From NCBI GenBank assembly GCA_030035585.1, contig JASCZL010000099.1, positions 16,523 to 80,522 of the forward strand: a DNA stretch of 64,000 nucleotides, given 5' to 3'. A model generated the notes under the pieces. It searched no databases. It was not told where the DNA came from and was given only the letters and a program-made list of their open reading frames with translations. The stretch comes from Dugong dugon. Lineage: Eukaryota > Chordata > Mammalia > Sirenia > Dugongidae. Shown piece by piece: positions 7,757-20,195 of the stretch. Position 1 is the stretch's first letter. The number at the start of each line of letters is the position of its first letter. The position numbers were made by a program, and so were the translations under genes.

Positions 7757-8194
7757 GTGCGCCTCCCCCGGGGCTCCTTTCCCCCTGCACGGTGGGTTCC
7801 TTGCCCCTTTCCCTTCTGCCTATCCCCTTCCGCCCCGCGTGATGCTGGGTTGGGTGGAGGGCCCGCCCCTCCAGCCCACCTCCTCTCTCTGTCAGCTCTC
7901 TCTGTCAGCTCTCTCTGTTTTCCTCGCGGCGGGTTCCTTCGCTTCACCATCGCGTGGCTGGCCTCCCCGGGTGTGCCCCTGCCGGGGCCGCGTGTCCGTC
8001 CTTCCTCTGGCAGAGGGAAGTGAAATCGCGTGGCTCCCAGGGAGCGCGCTTGCGCCCGCAGCGGGGTCCTCTGCCCCACTCCCCCACCCCCCACCCCCCG
8101 CCCGCCCGCCCTCCTCCACAGCATGGTCCTTGTCCCTGCATCCCCACGGTGCCGACAGGGAGCACAGCCCACGCCTTCCTCGCTCTCCCTTCTC

Positions 8195-8488
8195 CTGCCT
8201 CTGCCTCTTCTGCCTTGGTGCTCATAGGTCCCTCTCCTGTCTGCTAGCTACTCTTTTCTGTCTCAAAAGACATGCCCTGGGGATACAACCTAACCCTGTA
8301 GGTTGCCTCTTGCCTCCTTAACATAACTGCCTGGAATTCCACCTCATTAACATCACAGAGGCTAGGAGTGACAACCCAGAGTATACTGAAGACAGATCAC
8401 AAATCCCAGGACAACCACACAACACTGGGAATGAGGGCCAAGACAAGTTGACACACATTCTGGGGGGGACACATTTTAATCCATGACA
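8195..8488. repeat. Interspersed repeat, copy B, unit 2
   Basis: The same as 812-1105. Confidence 0.7.
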
Positions 8489-10283
8489 CCAGGCTATCTC
8501 AGAACAAACCCACCGACACCGAGTCCCTCTAGAAGGAAAGGACAAGAACAGCGCCCCTAGCCCGCCACCCAAGGACAGCGCACCTGCAATAGGCAATAGG
8601 AGTCCCGCGGTGAGGGGCTGAGTGCCCATCAGTTGAGTGAGTTGGGTCTTCCCAGAGATTGGTTCCTTTAGGATGGCTTCCCTAGTCACAAGCCCATGTC
8701 CCCACCGCGACCAGCCAGCCTGCTGACCAAACGGAAGGATTCCGGTTCGCTTGGAGACAAGGTGGATATCCCCAGGCGTCCACCACGGTCAGGCTTTGTT
8801 TTGGTCTTCAGAGGCCGCCCAGTTCCAGCCCTGCCCCGTCTCTTCTGGGGTCTCTGGCTCTCCCTCTTCCTGTGACCTTGCACCCACCGACTGCCTCATA
8901 CCCTCCACTCCCCAGCCTCCCTCTCGTCGCTCTCCTTCCCTTTCTGCCAGCTCCATGCACGTCCACCCCTACCCCACGGCCATCACCTCCAGCCCTGCCT
9001 TCACCAACACCCTCTCCACAAAGGATTGGCAGACAACACGCCCGCATAGGGGACTCCTCAAGAGGGTTCCCCATGAAAATTCCACAGGACCCAAGCGAGC
9101 AGGGCGGGTTTCCAGGGCAGTAGGCCACATCACTGGGCATGAGGGCTCCATTTCTGCAGGCGGCGAGAACCTCACCCATGGGGAGGGAAGGCAAAAGGTC
9201 CAGGCTGGGGGAGGGAGAGGCAAGTCGCTGAGGGAGGAATGGCTGGGCCTGGAGACTCAGAAGATGGCGACCAAGGCGGGACCGCCTCCACCCAGCTACT
9301 CTTAACGCTCCTCTGTCTCTCCATATGCTTCTTCGGTTTGTTTTTTTCCGGGGGGGTGGGGGGACTTTTACCAAGGGTCCAGTTCACATCGCCCAGTATC
9401 CCCGAGTTTCTTCTCCACGCTCCAGGAACGCTCTGAGGAGTTGAGAGACAGAGAGAACTCATCTAATAGAGGATTTTTCTTTTAAATATTCATTGTTGGC
9501 CACTGGATTTGGAATCATGTCAAAAGCGTGTGTTATAAAGTTAGAACTGCTGTCTAGGGTTTTCTTGGCTGTAATCTTGAATGGAAGCAGATAGCCACGA
9601 TTCCCTGCTGCACCGCTCGGTACCTTTCAACAGCCAGTCTTTTGATTAGTAGCCCACAGCAAACTGTTTGAAGCACCCGGGAACCCGAATGTGAGAAGAC
9701 ATTCTCCCGAAACACTTGGAGTCAGGGCGCACAGAGACACATTGCCCCAAACATAGTCTTCTTTCAGGGAAGCGCGGGTCTCCTTCAGCCATCCTTCGTG
9801 CTTTTCCTTGTTGATTGTGCAGAACGCGCCGATATAGAGAGGGTCGGTCACGATTCTTTTCACAGAAATAGTGTCCCATTGCACAATTTCTTCCGAAGCG
9901 AACGCCGAAGGTGTCCTTCTGGGCGAGCGATGGAGATCCGCTCTCGGCCAGAAAATCCCTTGGCACTGCTAGGTGTAGCTCGATGAGCTGTTTGCCCAGG
10001 AGATGTTCTACTTTGCCAGAAAGGAGAGGAACAAAACAAAACAAAACACCTTATTTCTCACTAACAACAGAGAAGGAAAGGCGATTCAAAGCTCAAAATA
10101 CAGTGGCGTCACTAGGGTTCGTGTCACGCAGTGCAGGACTCATAGTGCCACCCACATCATCGACCTCCTCCCGTACCAGCCCATACAGAATCCTTGGTAT
10201 TGGTTTTTGTACCAATGTTAATGGTGAATCGTTATTCCTGTATATTGCTCATTCTTTTCTCTTGAATTACTACTTCATTCCCC

Positions 10284-10302
10284 AAAAAAAAAAAAAAAAA
10301 AA
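10284..10302 (+). repeat. Variable A-tract 1, unit 2 (19 A)
   Basis: 19 A after CCCC. Confidence 0.9.
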
Positions 10303-10720
10303 TTATTCAACTAGGTTCAGAAGTACTAATTGCCACGATACTGTACCGAAAACGCCAGAAACTTTGACCAAATCGGTGACTACAATAACTCGGCAGCCAA
10401 GAAAACAACAGCAGAGAAACCTCGAAACCAGAGGTTTCCACGCGTCACTGTAATTGAGGAATCACGACAGCTCTCCACAGAGGGCATTTTAAGGTTCCCA
10501 AAGTCAATTACCATAGCCTCTTTTAAACCTGTGTTTGGTTACATGGGTCCACGTAAGCCGGGCTTACGAAAAATGTTTTTGGAATTGTATCTACTTCAGG
10601 GATATCGTTTTAAAAATACTACATTTCTGCAGAAACACAGCACAGGAATGTCTGGACAGTCATTTTGGTGTGCCCCTCTGAAAGTGTCACCCGGTGCAGT
10701 CCGCATCGCCCCTACCCCGC

Positions 10721-11091
10721 AACCCGTGACGTCACTGGAGAACTAGGTAAAACCCCTTTAGGTAGTCACTTAGACGCGCGCGTATAACGGCGATACATCG
10801 GCTGTCTATCCGTTGAGGCTGTCGCCGACTCGTTCCTGGTGTCACCTCACTGCCCCTCCATTAGCAGCCGCTCAGGCTCAAGGTCCAGCGTGTTGCCGTT
10901 CCGGGGCCGCCAGATGGCGCGGCCTCTCCCGGAGAGCAGGGCCGGGTCCCCTCCATGCGCTGGGAGCTCTGGGCTTCGTGTTCCAGCCTCGCGCGTTCGG
11001 AATCCGCCTTGACCAGGCGAGCCAAGCCTGTGCCGAGGGCCATGACGTCGCGCGGACCTCGTCGCCTCCCCCTGATTTGCTCTTGAACACA
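10721..11091. promoter_or_regulatory. CpG-dense block, unit 2
   Basis: The CRE is retained, and the CTCF-like motif is at 10907-10920. Confidence 0.5.
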
Positions 11092-11842
11092 CTTATACTG
11101 CGGGAAGTCTTCTCCCTCCCCGCCACCGCCCCCCACCCCCACCCCGCTGCTCTCCATTAGCTGCTCTCTGGCCACCTAACACCTGGTGACCCTGCTGCTC
11201 TCCGCTCCTCTCTCTTCGCCCACCTGTGTAGGGCCCGGAGGGCGTAGGGACTCTGAACTCTGAAGCGATCTGATCTTGAAGCCCAGACAGCCAAGTGTCC
11301 CCAGAACCCAAGCTCACGAGCCCGGACGGACCGAAGCAAATCAGTCTCGTGTGTCAAACATTCTTTCTTTCCTTCACTTGCGTTTTCTGGCTCGCTCCTT
11401 CCTTTAACTCCTTTGTTCCATTAAGAAACCTAGCCGACTGTCAAAGATCACAAGATTCGATGATGACACAGTTAGCTGGCGACGCTGTGGGCAAATCGGC
11501 ACTTTGATACGTGGCTGGCAAGCAATGAGGACACAGAAAGGGTCAGGCAGCCAGAGGAGGCGTGCCGGGACCCAACGCCTAGATGCCAGCAAAGGAGGAA
11601 AGCGGCAGGAGGAAGAAGGGTGGGCAGTGGGACCTCATTCCTATTTGGAAAGTGGGGGGAGTGCAGAGAGGTCTCGGATACGGATAGGAGATTGGGGTTT
11701 CTAGGAACGGAGCTGAGGTTCCGGAGGGACATCTACTCGTTCTTTCATACTCGTTTGTGCTATTGAGATTTCTTTTCAGGCGCATGTTTTCCGTCTTTCA
11801 AAAGAAAAATGGATTTTCTTCTGTGTACGTTCCAACCATGTC

Positions 11843-11848
11843 TTTATT
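11843..11848 (-). terminator. Candidate polyadenylation signal, unit 2
   Basis: The AATAAA is retained on the minus strand, about 970 bp past the unit-2 stop. Confidence 0.4.
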
Positions 11849-12817
11849 GTACCGAGGAAAACTCACATCCAGCTCGACAATCGATATCAAGTTTGAGAGG
11901 CTACCACTTCCCACGACGATGGGAGGAGTCTCAGATGAGAGATGATAAGAAAGAGGTCTGAAGTCTACATACCATAAATCTATTTTTCAGAAGATAGGAG
12001 AGCGTATGGAGAGACATGACCTAAATATACACATAACTCCAAAAAAGGTGCGACAACAATTACATCGCTACGCTTTGTTCAGTGACGGAATGGTGTTGCC
12101 CTAATGTCTTTCAGTCCGTTGTCTGCGGGTTGAAAGTGGCTCAAGGAAACCATATATTCACGGGGGGCGATCACTGTGGGGCATAATCTGTGGCATCATT
12201 CCTTCAGTGATGGATTGGGAAGAAACTCTCTTCCGGCCTCCAATTCGCACTCTCAAGGCTAAGGAAAAACGAACAAGCAAACAGAAAAATAAAAAACAAA
12301 AAAAAAAAAACCCTCATTTTCAGAAAATCCCGTTACGAGTAGAGAGAGCATCCCCTCATTCTCTACATGAACCTCATTTCCAGTTTGACTGCCCATCTCG
12401 TCAGAACGGAAAGGAGTAGAGGTGTGTGCAAGGTAGACCTATTTGCCTTGCTGGGGTTTGGTTACAATTCGTGAATTGCCCAGACTGCCAAGGAGGTGAT
12501 GATCTCAAGGAGGAGTTTAGGTCAGTCATGAGAAGGCTATTGTTCATGTGGCTTCAGTGAATGGGTCCAGTGCCTGGTGTCCTTGGTGCCTCCGGTGGCA
12601 AGAGGGAGCCTCCAAAGGATCGGGCACCCAATGACTTGAAGACCCGGCGTCAGCGCTGTGACAATGTGCTAGATGGAAGTTTCCCAGAGTCTTATCCTTC
12701 TTCCTGCCTTGGTTTTGCTCCCGAACACCCCGTGTTGGTTGTTCGGCATCTCTTTAAATCATTCTGATGCCACCACAAGGCATAGGATGCCTGAATGCGG
12801 GTCTGGACGCCCCAGTC

Positions 12818-14131
12818 CTAAATCTGAAGCCCTGGTGAGTCTTGCAGCGCGTCCAGCAGAGCCTGGAAGTCAACGTCGCCGAGGGTGAGTTTGAGTTGCG
12901 GAGGGTCCTCCTCCAGTGGATCCACGTTCAGAAAGGCTTGGGCCTTTTCCTGAAAGTGTGTGGTGGAGAGGAGTTCATCTAAAAGGCTCATGGTTTCTAG
13001 ACAGCCTTGGTCCAGTGGACGAGATGAGCCTTGCGCTGACCGTGCCGGCTCCTGCCACAGGTGTACCTCGGGGTGTGCGGGCTGCTGAATTGTCTCTTGG
13101 GTAGGTTCCCATCTGGCCGTCACGCCCTGGGCCACCCCACAGCCCCATTGCATGAAGGGAGCTGGGCCTTGCTGAGCCAGAGCCTGCCCCTGCTTCTTTG
13201 GATTCTCAGGCTGAGGAGAGTCTTGGCCGCGCAATCCTGCCGAGACACTGTGTTGGTTGGGATCCTGGCCATGTCCTGGGTATTGGGGCCAGGAAGGAGC
13301 CTGAGTGTCTGACAGCCTCTTTCCCACAGTCGGTTCCGTTGGCAAGTGATTCAGGTCTGTCTCCGGGGCGTGAGAGGTCTCTGCTCTCTGCACATCCAGG
13401 GTGGGCTGGACCAGCATGACACCTGGTGCTTGACTGACACAGCCCTGGGTGGCACGCGAAGGAACAAAGGGTGTGGGGGACTCCAGGAGAAGAGGCAGCA
13501 TGGCTTGGTTGCCGCTGGAAGGATGGGAGCGTAGGCCATGATGAGACGTGCTCTGGACACAGGACAGGTTGCTTTGGTCAAGTGGAAGCGTCCCATGCGC
13601 TGGGCTGCCTGCCAAGAACTTCACCGGTGGTGCATTTGTGCCCTGCACTGGGTTCCGAGCCCTTCGGTTCTGAAACCATATGTGAACTCGGGATTCTGGA
13701 AGGCCCGTTCGTCGAGCCAGTTCTTCCCTGGCCTCGATACCAGGGTATCGGTTCTTCTCAAAGGCTTCAACTAGGAGACTCCTTTGAGATCGGGTGATGA
13801 ACGTGCGCTTTCGTCTGGCTGCTTTGGGGAAGTTTTCTGGAGACCAAGGCTGAGGCTCTTGCTCACCCTGGAACGGCTCTTCTTCGAAGGCACGCCCAGA
13901 GGCCGAGCTGCCCTTCTTCAGGTGACTTGCTCTGCGGTTTTGAAACCATATCTGAATGCGATCCTCCGGAATGCCAAGTTTTTGGGCGAGTTCTTCTCTG
14001 GTAGTGATACCAGGGTAGGGGTTCTGTTCAAAAGACGCCCACAGGACCTCTCTTTGACTCGGCTGCAAAACCAACCTCTTTCGTCGGCCTTGTGGTTTCT
14101 GAGAACGACTTGAAGTGCCGGTCAGATCCAT
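12818..14131 (-). CDS. DUX4: DUX4/DUXC-type double-homeobox factor, unit 2 (E414K)
   Basis: An intact 437-codon copy, identical in translation to unit 1 except Glu414 to Lys (T at 12892 on the plus strand). The change lies between the LLDELL and DFQALLDAL motifs, in the presumed activation domain, and reverses a charge in an otherwise acidic stretch. The underlying base change is a CpG-to-TpG transition. Promoter boxes and start context match unit 1. Both homeodomains are unchanged, so DNA binding should be unaffected. Confidence 0.9.
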   Translation of the reverse strand: MDLTGTSSRSQKPQGRRKRLVLQPSQREVLWASFEQNPYPGITTREELAQKLGIPEDRIQIWFQNRRASHLKKGSSASGRAFEEEPFQGEQEPQPWSPENFPKAARRKRTFITRSQRSLLVEAFEKNRYPGIEAREELARRTGLPESRVHIWFQNRRARNPVQGTNAPPVKFLAGSPAHGTLPLDQSNLSCVQSTSHHGLRSHPSSGNQAMLPLLLESPTPFVPSRATQGCVSQAPGVMLVQPTLDVQRAETSHAPETDLNHLPTEPTVGKRLSDTQAPSWPQYPGHGQDPNQHSVSAGLRGQDSPQPENPKKQGQALAQQGPAPFMQWGCGVAQGVTARWEPTQETIQQPAHPEVHLWQEPARSAQGSSRPLDQGCLETMSLLDELLSTTHFQEKAQAFLNVDPLEEDPPQLKLTLGDVDFQALLDALQDSPGLQI

Positions 14132-14251
14132 ACTGGCAAGTGACCTGGATTGCACGGAGACCAGCGGCCAAGCGAACAGCTCCCGGAAACAAAGGACTCA
14201 GCGACACCCAGAAAGCTTTGCGGAGCAAAGGAAGGCGCCAAGGGCCATTTC

Positions 14252-14286
14252 TTAAATACCTTCCCACTGGAGCCCTTCATTAAATA
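14252..14286 (-). promoter_or_regulatory. Paired TATA-like boxes, unit 2
   Basis: Both TATTTAA boxes are retained (14252-14258 and 14280-14286). Confidence 0.55.
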
Positions 14287-14477
14287 CCTAAGACCTTGGA
14301 GGACGGCGTGGAAGGGCGGGATGACTCCTAAGTGGAAGTGGAGATTTTATCAGGGGAGTGGGCAACGGTCATCCTATTAAGGTATTGCGTCAGAGGAATG
14401 CATCTCTAATGGAAGGATTTCCGGCACCTTGTGCGGTCGGCGGGAGCTGGGGAAGGAGACTGGCATTCCCAGGTGCC

Positions 14478-14976
14478 TTAGTTATCTAGCGCTGCTCTAA
14501 ACAGAACCAGCACAAGATCAGGACTAAAACAAACCCAAATGGATTCTTTCACACTCCAGGAAGGGGCGCGTTCACATTCGGGCCGCCAGCCCTGGTGGGG
14601 GGAAAGGGGGATGGGGAGGGGCGAGGGGGAGGCTTTCTCTGCCTGTCAGCTCTGGAGCAAGGTCCTTGTCATCACTCTTCTTCTGGTCTAGGAGCTTCTC
14701 AACGCAGGGACCCCGGGTCCAAAGTACAAGCTCTGCCTCTGCCTCTTCTGGCTTGGTGCCCATAGGTCCCTCGCCTCTCTGCTAGCTTCTGTCTTTTCTA
14801 TCTCACAAGAGATTGCCTGGCCATACAAGCTAACCCTGTAGATTGCCTCCGGACTCATTAACATAACTGCCTGGAATCCTGCCTCATTTCATCATAGAGG
14901 CTAGGATTTACGACACATCAGATAATGAGGACAGATCACAAATCCCGGAACAATCACACAACTCTGGGAATCATGG
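14478..14976. repeat. Interspersed repeat, copy A, units 2-3
   Basis: The same element, including the G-quadruplex run at 14597-14629. Confidence 0.7.
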
Positions 14977-14979
14977 GTC

Positions 14980-15137
14980 CTTTGGATTCTCAGGCTCTTG
15001 AGAGGAGTCTTGGTGGCGCAATCTTGTCCGGACAGCGAGTTGATTATGGTCCTAGCCATATGCCGGGTATGGGGGCCAGGAAGGAGTCTGAGTATCTGAC
15101 AGCCTCTTTCCCACAGTCGGTTCTATTGGCTGCTGAT
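14980..15137 (-). pseudogene. Broken DUX fragment, unit 3
   Basis: The same 158-bp fragment, unchanged, with the same in-frame stop. Confidence 0.85.
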
Positions 15138-15575
15138 GTGCGCCTCCCCCGGGGCTCCTTTCCCCCTGCACGGTGGGTTCCTTGCCCCTTTCCCTTCTGC
15201 CTATCCCCTTCCGCCCCGCGTGATGCTGGGTTGGGTGGAGGGCCCGCCCCTCCAGCCCACCTCCTCTCTCTGTCAGCTCTCTCTGTCAGCTCTCTCTGTT
15301 TTCCTCGCGGCGGGTTCCTTCGCTTCACCATCGCGTGGCTGGCCTCCCCGGGTGTGCCCCTGCCGGGGCCGCGTGTCCGTCCTTCCTCTGGCAGAGGGAA
15401 GTGAAATCGCGTGGCTCCCAGGGAGCGCGCTTGCGCCCGCAGCGGGGTCCTCTGCCCCACTCCCCCACCCCCCACCCCCCGCCCGCCCGCCCTCCTCCAC
15501 AGCATGGTCCTTGTCCCTGCATCCCCACGGTGCCGACAGGGAGCACAGCCCACGCCTTCCTCGCTCTCCCTTCTC

Positions 15576-15869
15576 CTGCCTCTGCCTCTTCTGCCTTGGT
15601 GCTCATAGGTCCCTCTCCTGTCTGCTAGCTACTCTTTTCTGTCTCAAAAGACATGCCCTGGGGATACAACCTAACCCTGTAGGTTGCCTCTTGCCTCCTT
15701 AACATAACTGCCTGGAATTCCACCTCATTAACATCACAGAGGCTAGGAGTGACAACCCAGAGTATACTGAAGACAGATCACAAATCCCAGGACAACCACA
15801 CAACACTGGGAATGAGGGCCAAGACAAGTTGACACACATTCTGGGGGGGACACATTTTAATCCATGACA
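15576..15869. repeat. Interspersed repeat, copy B, unit 3
   Basis: The same as 812-1105. Confidence 0.7.
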
Positions 15870-17663
15870 CCAGGCTATCTCAGAACAAACCCACCGACAC
15901 CGAGTCCCTCTAGAAGGAAAGGACAAGAACAGCGCCCCTAGCCCGCCACCCAAGGACAGCGCACCTGCAATAGGCAATAGGAGTCCCGCGGTGAGGGGCT
16001 GAGTGCCCATCAGTTGAGTGAGTTGGGTCTTCCCAGAGATTGGTTCCTTTAGGATGGCTTCCCTAGTCACAAGCCCATGTCCCCACCGCGACCAGCCAGC
16101 CTGCTGACCAAACGGAAGGATTCCGGTTCGCTTGGAGACAAGGTGGATATCCCCAGGCGTCCACCACGGTCAGGCTTTGTTTTGGTCTTCAGAGGCCGCC
16201 CAGTTCCAGCCCTGCCCCGTCTCTTCTGGGGTCTCTGGCTCTCCCTCTTCCTGTGACCTTGCACCCACCGACTGCCTCATACCCTCCACTCCCCAGCCTC
16301 CCTCTCGTCGCTCTCCTTCCCTTTCTGCCAGCTCCATGCACGTCCACCCCTACCCCACGGCCATCACCTCCAGCCCTGCCTTCACCAACACCCTCTCCAC
16401 AAAGGATTGGCAGACAACACGCCCGCATAGGGGACTCCTCAAGAGGGTTCCCCATGAAAATTCCACAGGACCCAAGCGAGCAGGGCGGGTTTCCAGGGCA
16501 GTAGGCCACATCACTGGGCATGAGGGCTCCATTTCTGCAGGCGGCGAGAACCTCACCCATGGGGAGGGAAGGCAAAAGGTCCAGGCTGGGGGAGGGAGAG
16601 GCAAGTCGCTGAGGGAGGAATGGCTGGGCCTGGAGACTCAGAAGATGGCGACCAAGGCGGGACCGCCTCCACCCAGCTACTCTTAACGCTCCTCTGTCTC
16701 TCCATATGCTTCTTCGGTTTGTTTTTTTCCGGGGGGGTGGGGGGACTTTTACCAAGGGTCCAGTTCACATCGCCCAGTATCCCCGAGTTTCTTCTCCACG
16801 CTCCAGGAACGCTCTGAGGAGTTGAGAGACAGAGAGAACTCATCTAATAGAGGATTTTTCTTTTAAATATTCATTGTTGGCCACTGGATTTGGAATCATG
16901 TCAAAAGCGTGTGTTATAAAGTTAGAACTGCTGTCTAGGGTTTTCTTGGCTGTAATCTTGAATGGAAGCAGATAGCCACGATTCCCTGCTGCACCGCTCG
17001 GTACCTTTCAACAGCCAGTCTTTTGATTAGTAGCCCACAGCAAACTGTTTGAAGCACCCGGGAACCCGAATGTGAGAAGACATTCTCCCGAAACACTTGG
17101 AGTCAGGGCGCACAGAGACACATTGCCCCAAACATAGTCTTCTTTCAGGGAAGCGCGGGTCTCCTTCAGCCATCCTTCGTGCTTTTCCTTGTTGATTGTG
17201 CAGAACGCGCCGATATAGAGAGGGTCGGTCACGATTCTTTTCACAGAAATAGTGTCCCATTGCACAATTTCTTCCGAAGCGAACGCCGAAGGTGTCCTTC
17301 TGGGCGAGCGATGGAGATCCGCTCTCGGCCAGAAAATCCCTTGGCACTGCTAGGTGTAGCTCGATGAGCTGTTTGCCCAGGAGATGTTCTACTTTGCCAG
17401 AAAGGAGAGGAACAAAACAAAACAAAACACCTTATTTCTCACTAACAACAGAGAAGGAAAGGCGATTCAAAGCTCAAAATACAGTGGCGTCACTAGGGTT
17501 CGTGTCACGCAGTGCAGGACTCATAGTGCCACCCACATCATCGACCTCCTCCCGTACCAGCCCATACAGAATCCTTGGTATTGGTTTTTGTACCAATGTT
17601 AATGGTGAATCGTTATTCCTGTATATTGCTCATTCTTTTCTCTTGAATTACTACTTCATTCCC

Positions 17664-17680
17664 AAAAAAAAAAAAAAAAA
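17664..17680 (+). repeat. Variable A-tract 1, unit 3 (17 A)
   Basis: 17 A after CCC (one C lost). Confidence 0.9.
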
Positions 17681-18098
17681 TTATTCAACTAGGTTCAGAA
17701 GTACTAATTGCCACGATACTGTACCGAAAACGCCAGAAACTTTGACCAAATCGGTGACTACAATAACTCGGCAGCCAAGAAAACAACAGCAGAGAAACCT
17801 CGAAACCAGAGGTTTCCACGCGTCACTGTAATTGAGGAATCACGACAGCTCTCCACAGAGGGCATTTTAAGGTTCCCAAAGTCAATTACCATAGCCTCTT
17901 TTAAACCTGTGTTTGGTTACATGGGTCCACGTAAGCCGGGCTTACGAAAAATGTTTTTGGAATTGTATCTACTTCAGGGATATCGTTTTAAAAATACTAC
18001 ATTTCTGCAGAAACACAGCACAGGAATGTCTGGACAGTCATTTTGGTGTGCCCCTCTGAAAGTGTCACCCGGTGCAGTCCGCATCGCCCCTACCCCGC

Positions 18099-18469
18099 AA
18101 CCCGTGACGTCACTGGAGAACTAGGTAAAACCCCTTTAGGTAGTCACTTAGACGCGCGCGTATAACGGCGATACATCGGCTGTCTATCCGTTGAGGCTGT
18201 CGCCGACTCGTTCCTGGTGTCACCTCACTGCCCCTCCATTAGCAGCCGCTCAGGCTCAAGGTCCAGCGTGTTGCCGTTCCGGGGCCGCCAGATGGCGCGG
18301 CCTCTCCCGGAGAGCAGGGCCGGGTCCCCTCCATGCGCTGGGAGCTCTGGGCTTCGTGTTCCAGCCTCGCGCGTTCGGAATCCGCCTTGACCAGGCGAGC
18401 CAAGCCTGTGCCGAGGGCCATGACGTCGCGCGGACCTCGTCGCCTCCCCCTGATTTGCTCTTGAACACA
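18099..18469. promoter_or_regulatory. CpG-dense block, unit 3
   Basis: The CRE is retained, and the CTCF-like motif is at 18285-18298. Confidence 0.5.
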
Positions 18470-19220
18470 CTTATACTGCGGGAAGTCTTCTCCCTCCCCG
18501 CCACCGCCCCCCACCCCCACCCCGCTGCTCTCCATTAGCTGCTCTCTGGCCACCTAACACCTGGTGACCCTGCTGCTCTCCGCTCCTCTCTCTTCGCCCA
18601 CCTGTGTAGGGCCCGGAGGGCATAGGGACTCTGAACTCTGAAGCGATCTGATCTTGAAGCCCAGACAGCCAAGTGTCCCCAGAACCCAAGCTCACGAGCC
18701 CGGACGGACCGAAGCAAATCAGTCTCGTGTGTCAAACATTCTTTCTTTCCTTCACTTGCGTTTTCTGGCTCGCTCCTTCCTTTAACTCCTTTGTTCCATT
18801 AAGAAACCTAGCCGACTGTCAAAGATCACAAGATTCGATGATGACACAGTTAGCTGGCGACGCTGTGGGCAAATCGGCACTTTGATACGTGGCTGGCAAG
18901 CAATGAGGACACAGAAAGGGTCAGGCAGCCAGAGGAGGCGTGCCGGGACCCAACGCCTAGATGCCAGCAAAGGAGGAAAGCGGCAGGAGGAAGAAGGGTG
19001 GGCAGTGGGACCTCATTCCTATTTGGAAAGTGGGGGGAGTGCAGAGAGGTCTCGGATAGGGATAGGAGATTGGGGTTTCTAGGAACGGAGCTGAGGTTCC
19101 GGAGGGACATCTACTCGTTCTTTCATACTCGTTTGTGCTATTGAGATTTCTTTTCAGGCGCATGTTTTCCGTCTTTCAAAAGAAAAATGGATTTTCTTCT
19201 GTGTACGTTCCAACCATGTC

Positions 19221-19226
19221 TTTATT
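19221..19226 (-). terminator. Candidate polyadenylation signal, unit 3
   Basis: The AATAAA is retained. Confidence 0.4.
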
Positions 19227-20195
19227 GTACCGAGGAAAACTCACATCCAGCTCGACAATCGATATCAAGTTTGAGAGGCTACCACTTCCCACGACGATGG
19301 GAGGAGTCTCAGATGAGAGATGATAAGAAAGAGGTCTGAAGTCTACATACCATAAATCTATTTTTCAGAAGATAGGAGAGCGTATGGAGAGACATGACCT
19401 AAATATACACATAACTCCAAAAAAGGTGCGACAACAATTACATCGCTACGCTTTGTTCAGTGACGGAATGGTGTTGCCCTAATGTCTTTCAGTCCGTTGT
19501 CTGCGGGTTGAAAGTGGCTCAAGGAAACCATATATTCACGGGGGGCGATCACTGTGGGGCATAATCTGTGGCATCATTCCTTCAGTGATGGATTGGGAAG
19601 AAACTCTCTTCCCGCCTCCAATTCACACTCTCAAGGCTAAGGAAAAACGAACAAGCAAACAGAAAAATAAAAAACAAAAAAAAAAAAACCCTCATTTTCA
19701 GAAAATCCCGTTACGAGTAGAGAGAGCATCCCCTCATTCTCTACATGAACCTCATTTCCAGTTTGACTGCCCATCTCGTCAGAACGGAAAGGAGTAGAGG
19801 TGTGTGCAAGGTAGACCTATTTGCCTTGCTGGGGTTTGGTTACAATTCGTGAATTGCCCAGACTGCCAAGGAGGTGATGATCTCAAGGAGGAGTTTAGGT
19901 CAGTCATGAGAAGGCTATTGTTCATGTGGCTTCAGTGAATGGGTCCAGTGCCTGGTGTCCTTGGTGCCTCCGGTGGCAAGAGGGAGCCTCCAAAGGATCG
20001 GGCACCCAATGACTTGAAGACCCGGCGTCAGCGCTGTGACAATGTGCTAGATGGAAGTTTCCCAGAGTCTTATCCTTCTTCCTGCCTTGGTTTTGCTCCC
20101 GAACACCCCGTGTTGGTTGTTCGGCATCTCTTTAAATCATTCTGATGCCACCACAAGGCATAGGATGCCTGAATGCGGGTCTGGACGCCCCAGTC

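Larger units (their letters stand above)
7384..14764. repeat. Macrosatellite unit 2 (7381 bp)
   Basis: The A-tracts are 19 and 13 A, which alone explains the 2-bp length difference from unit 1. It carries a private C-to-T change at 12892, a CpG site, that turns Glu414 of its DUX protein into Lys. Otherwise it has block-1 alleles. Confidence 0.97.
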
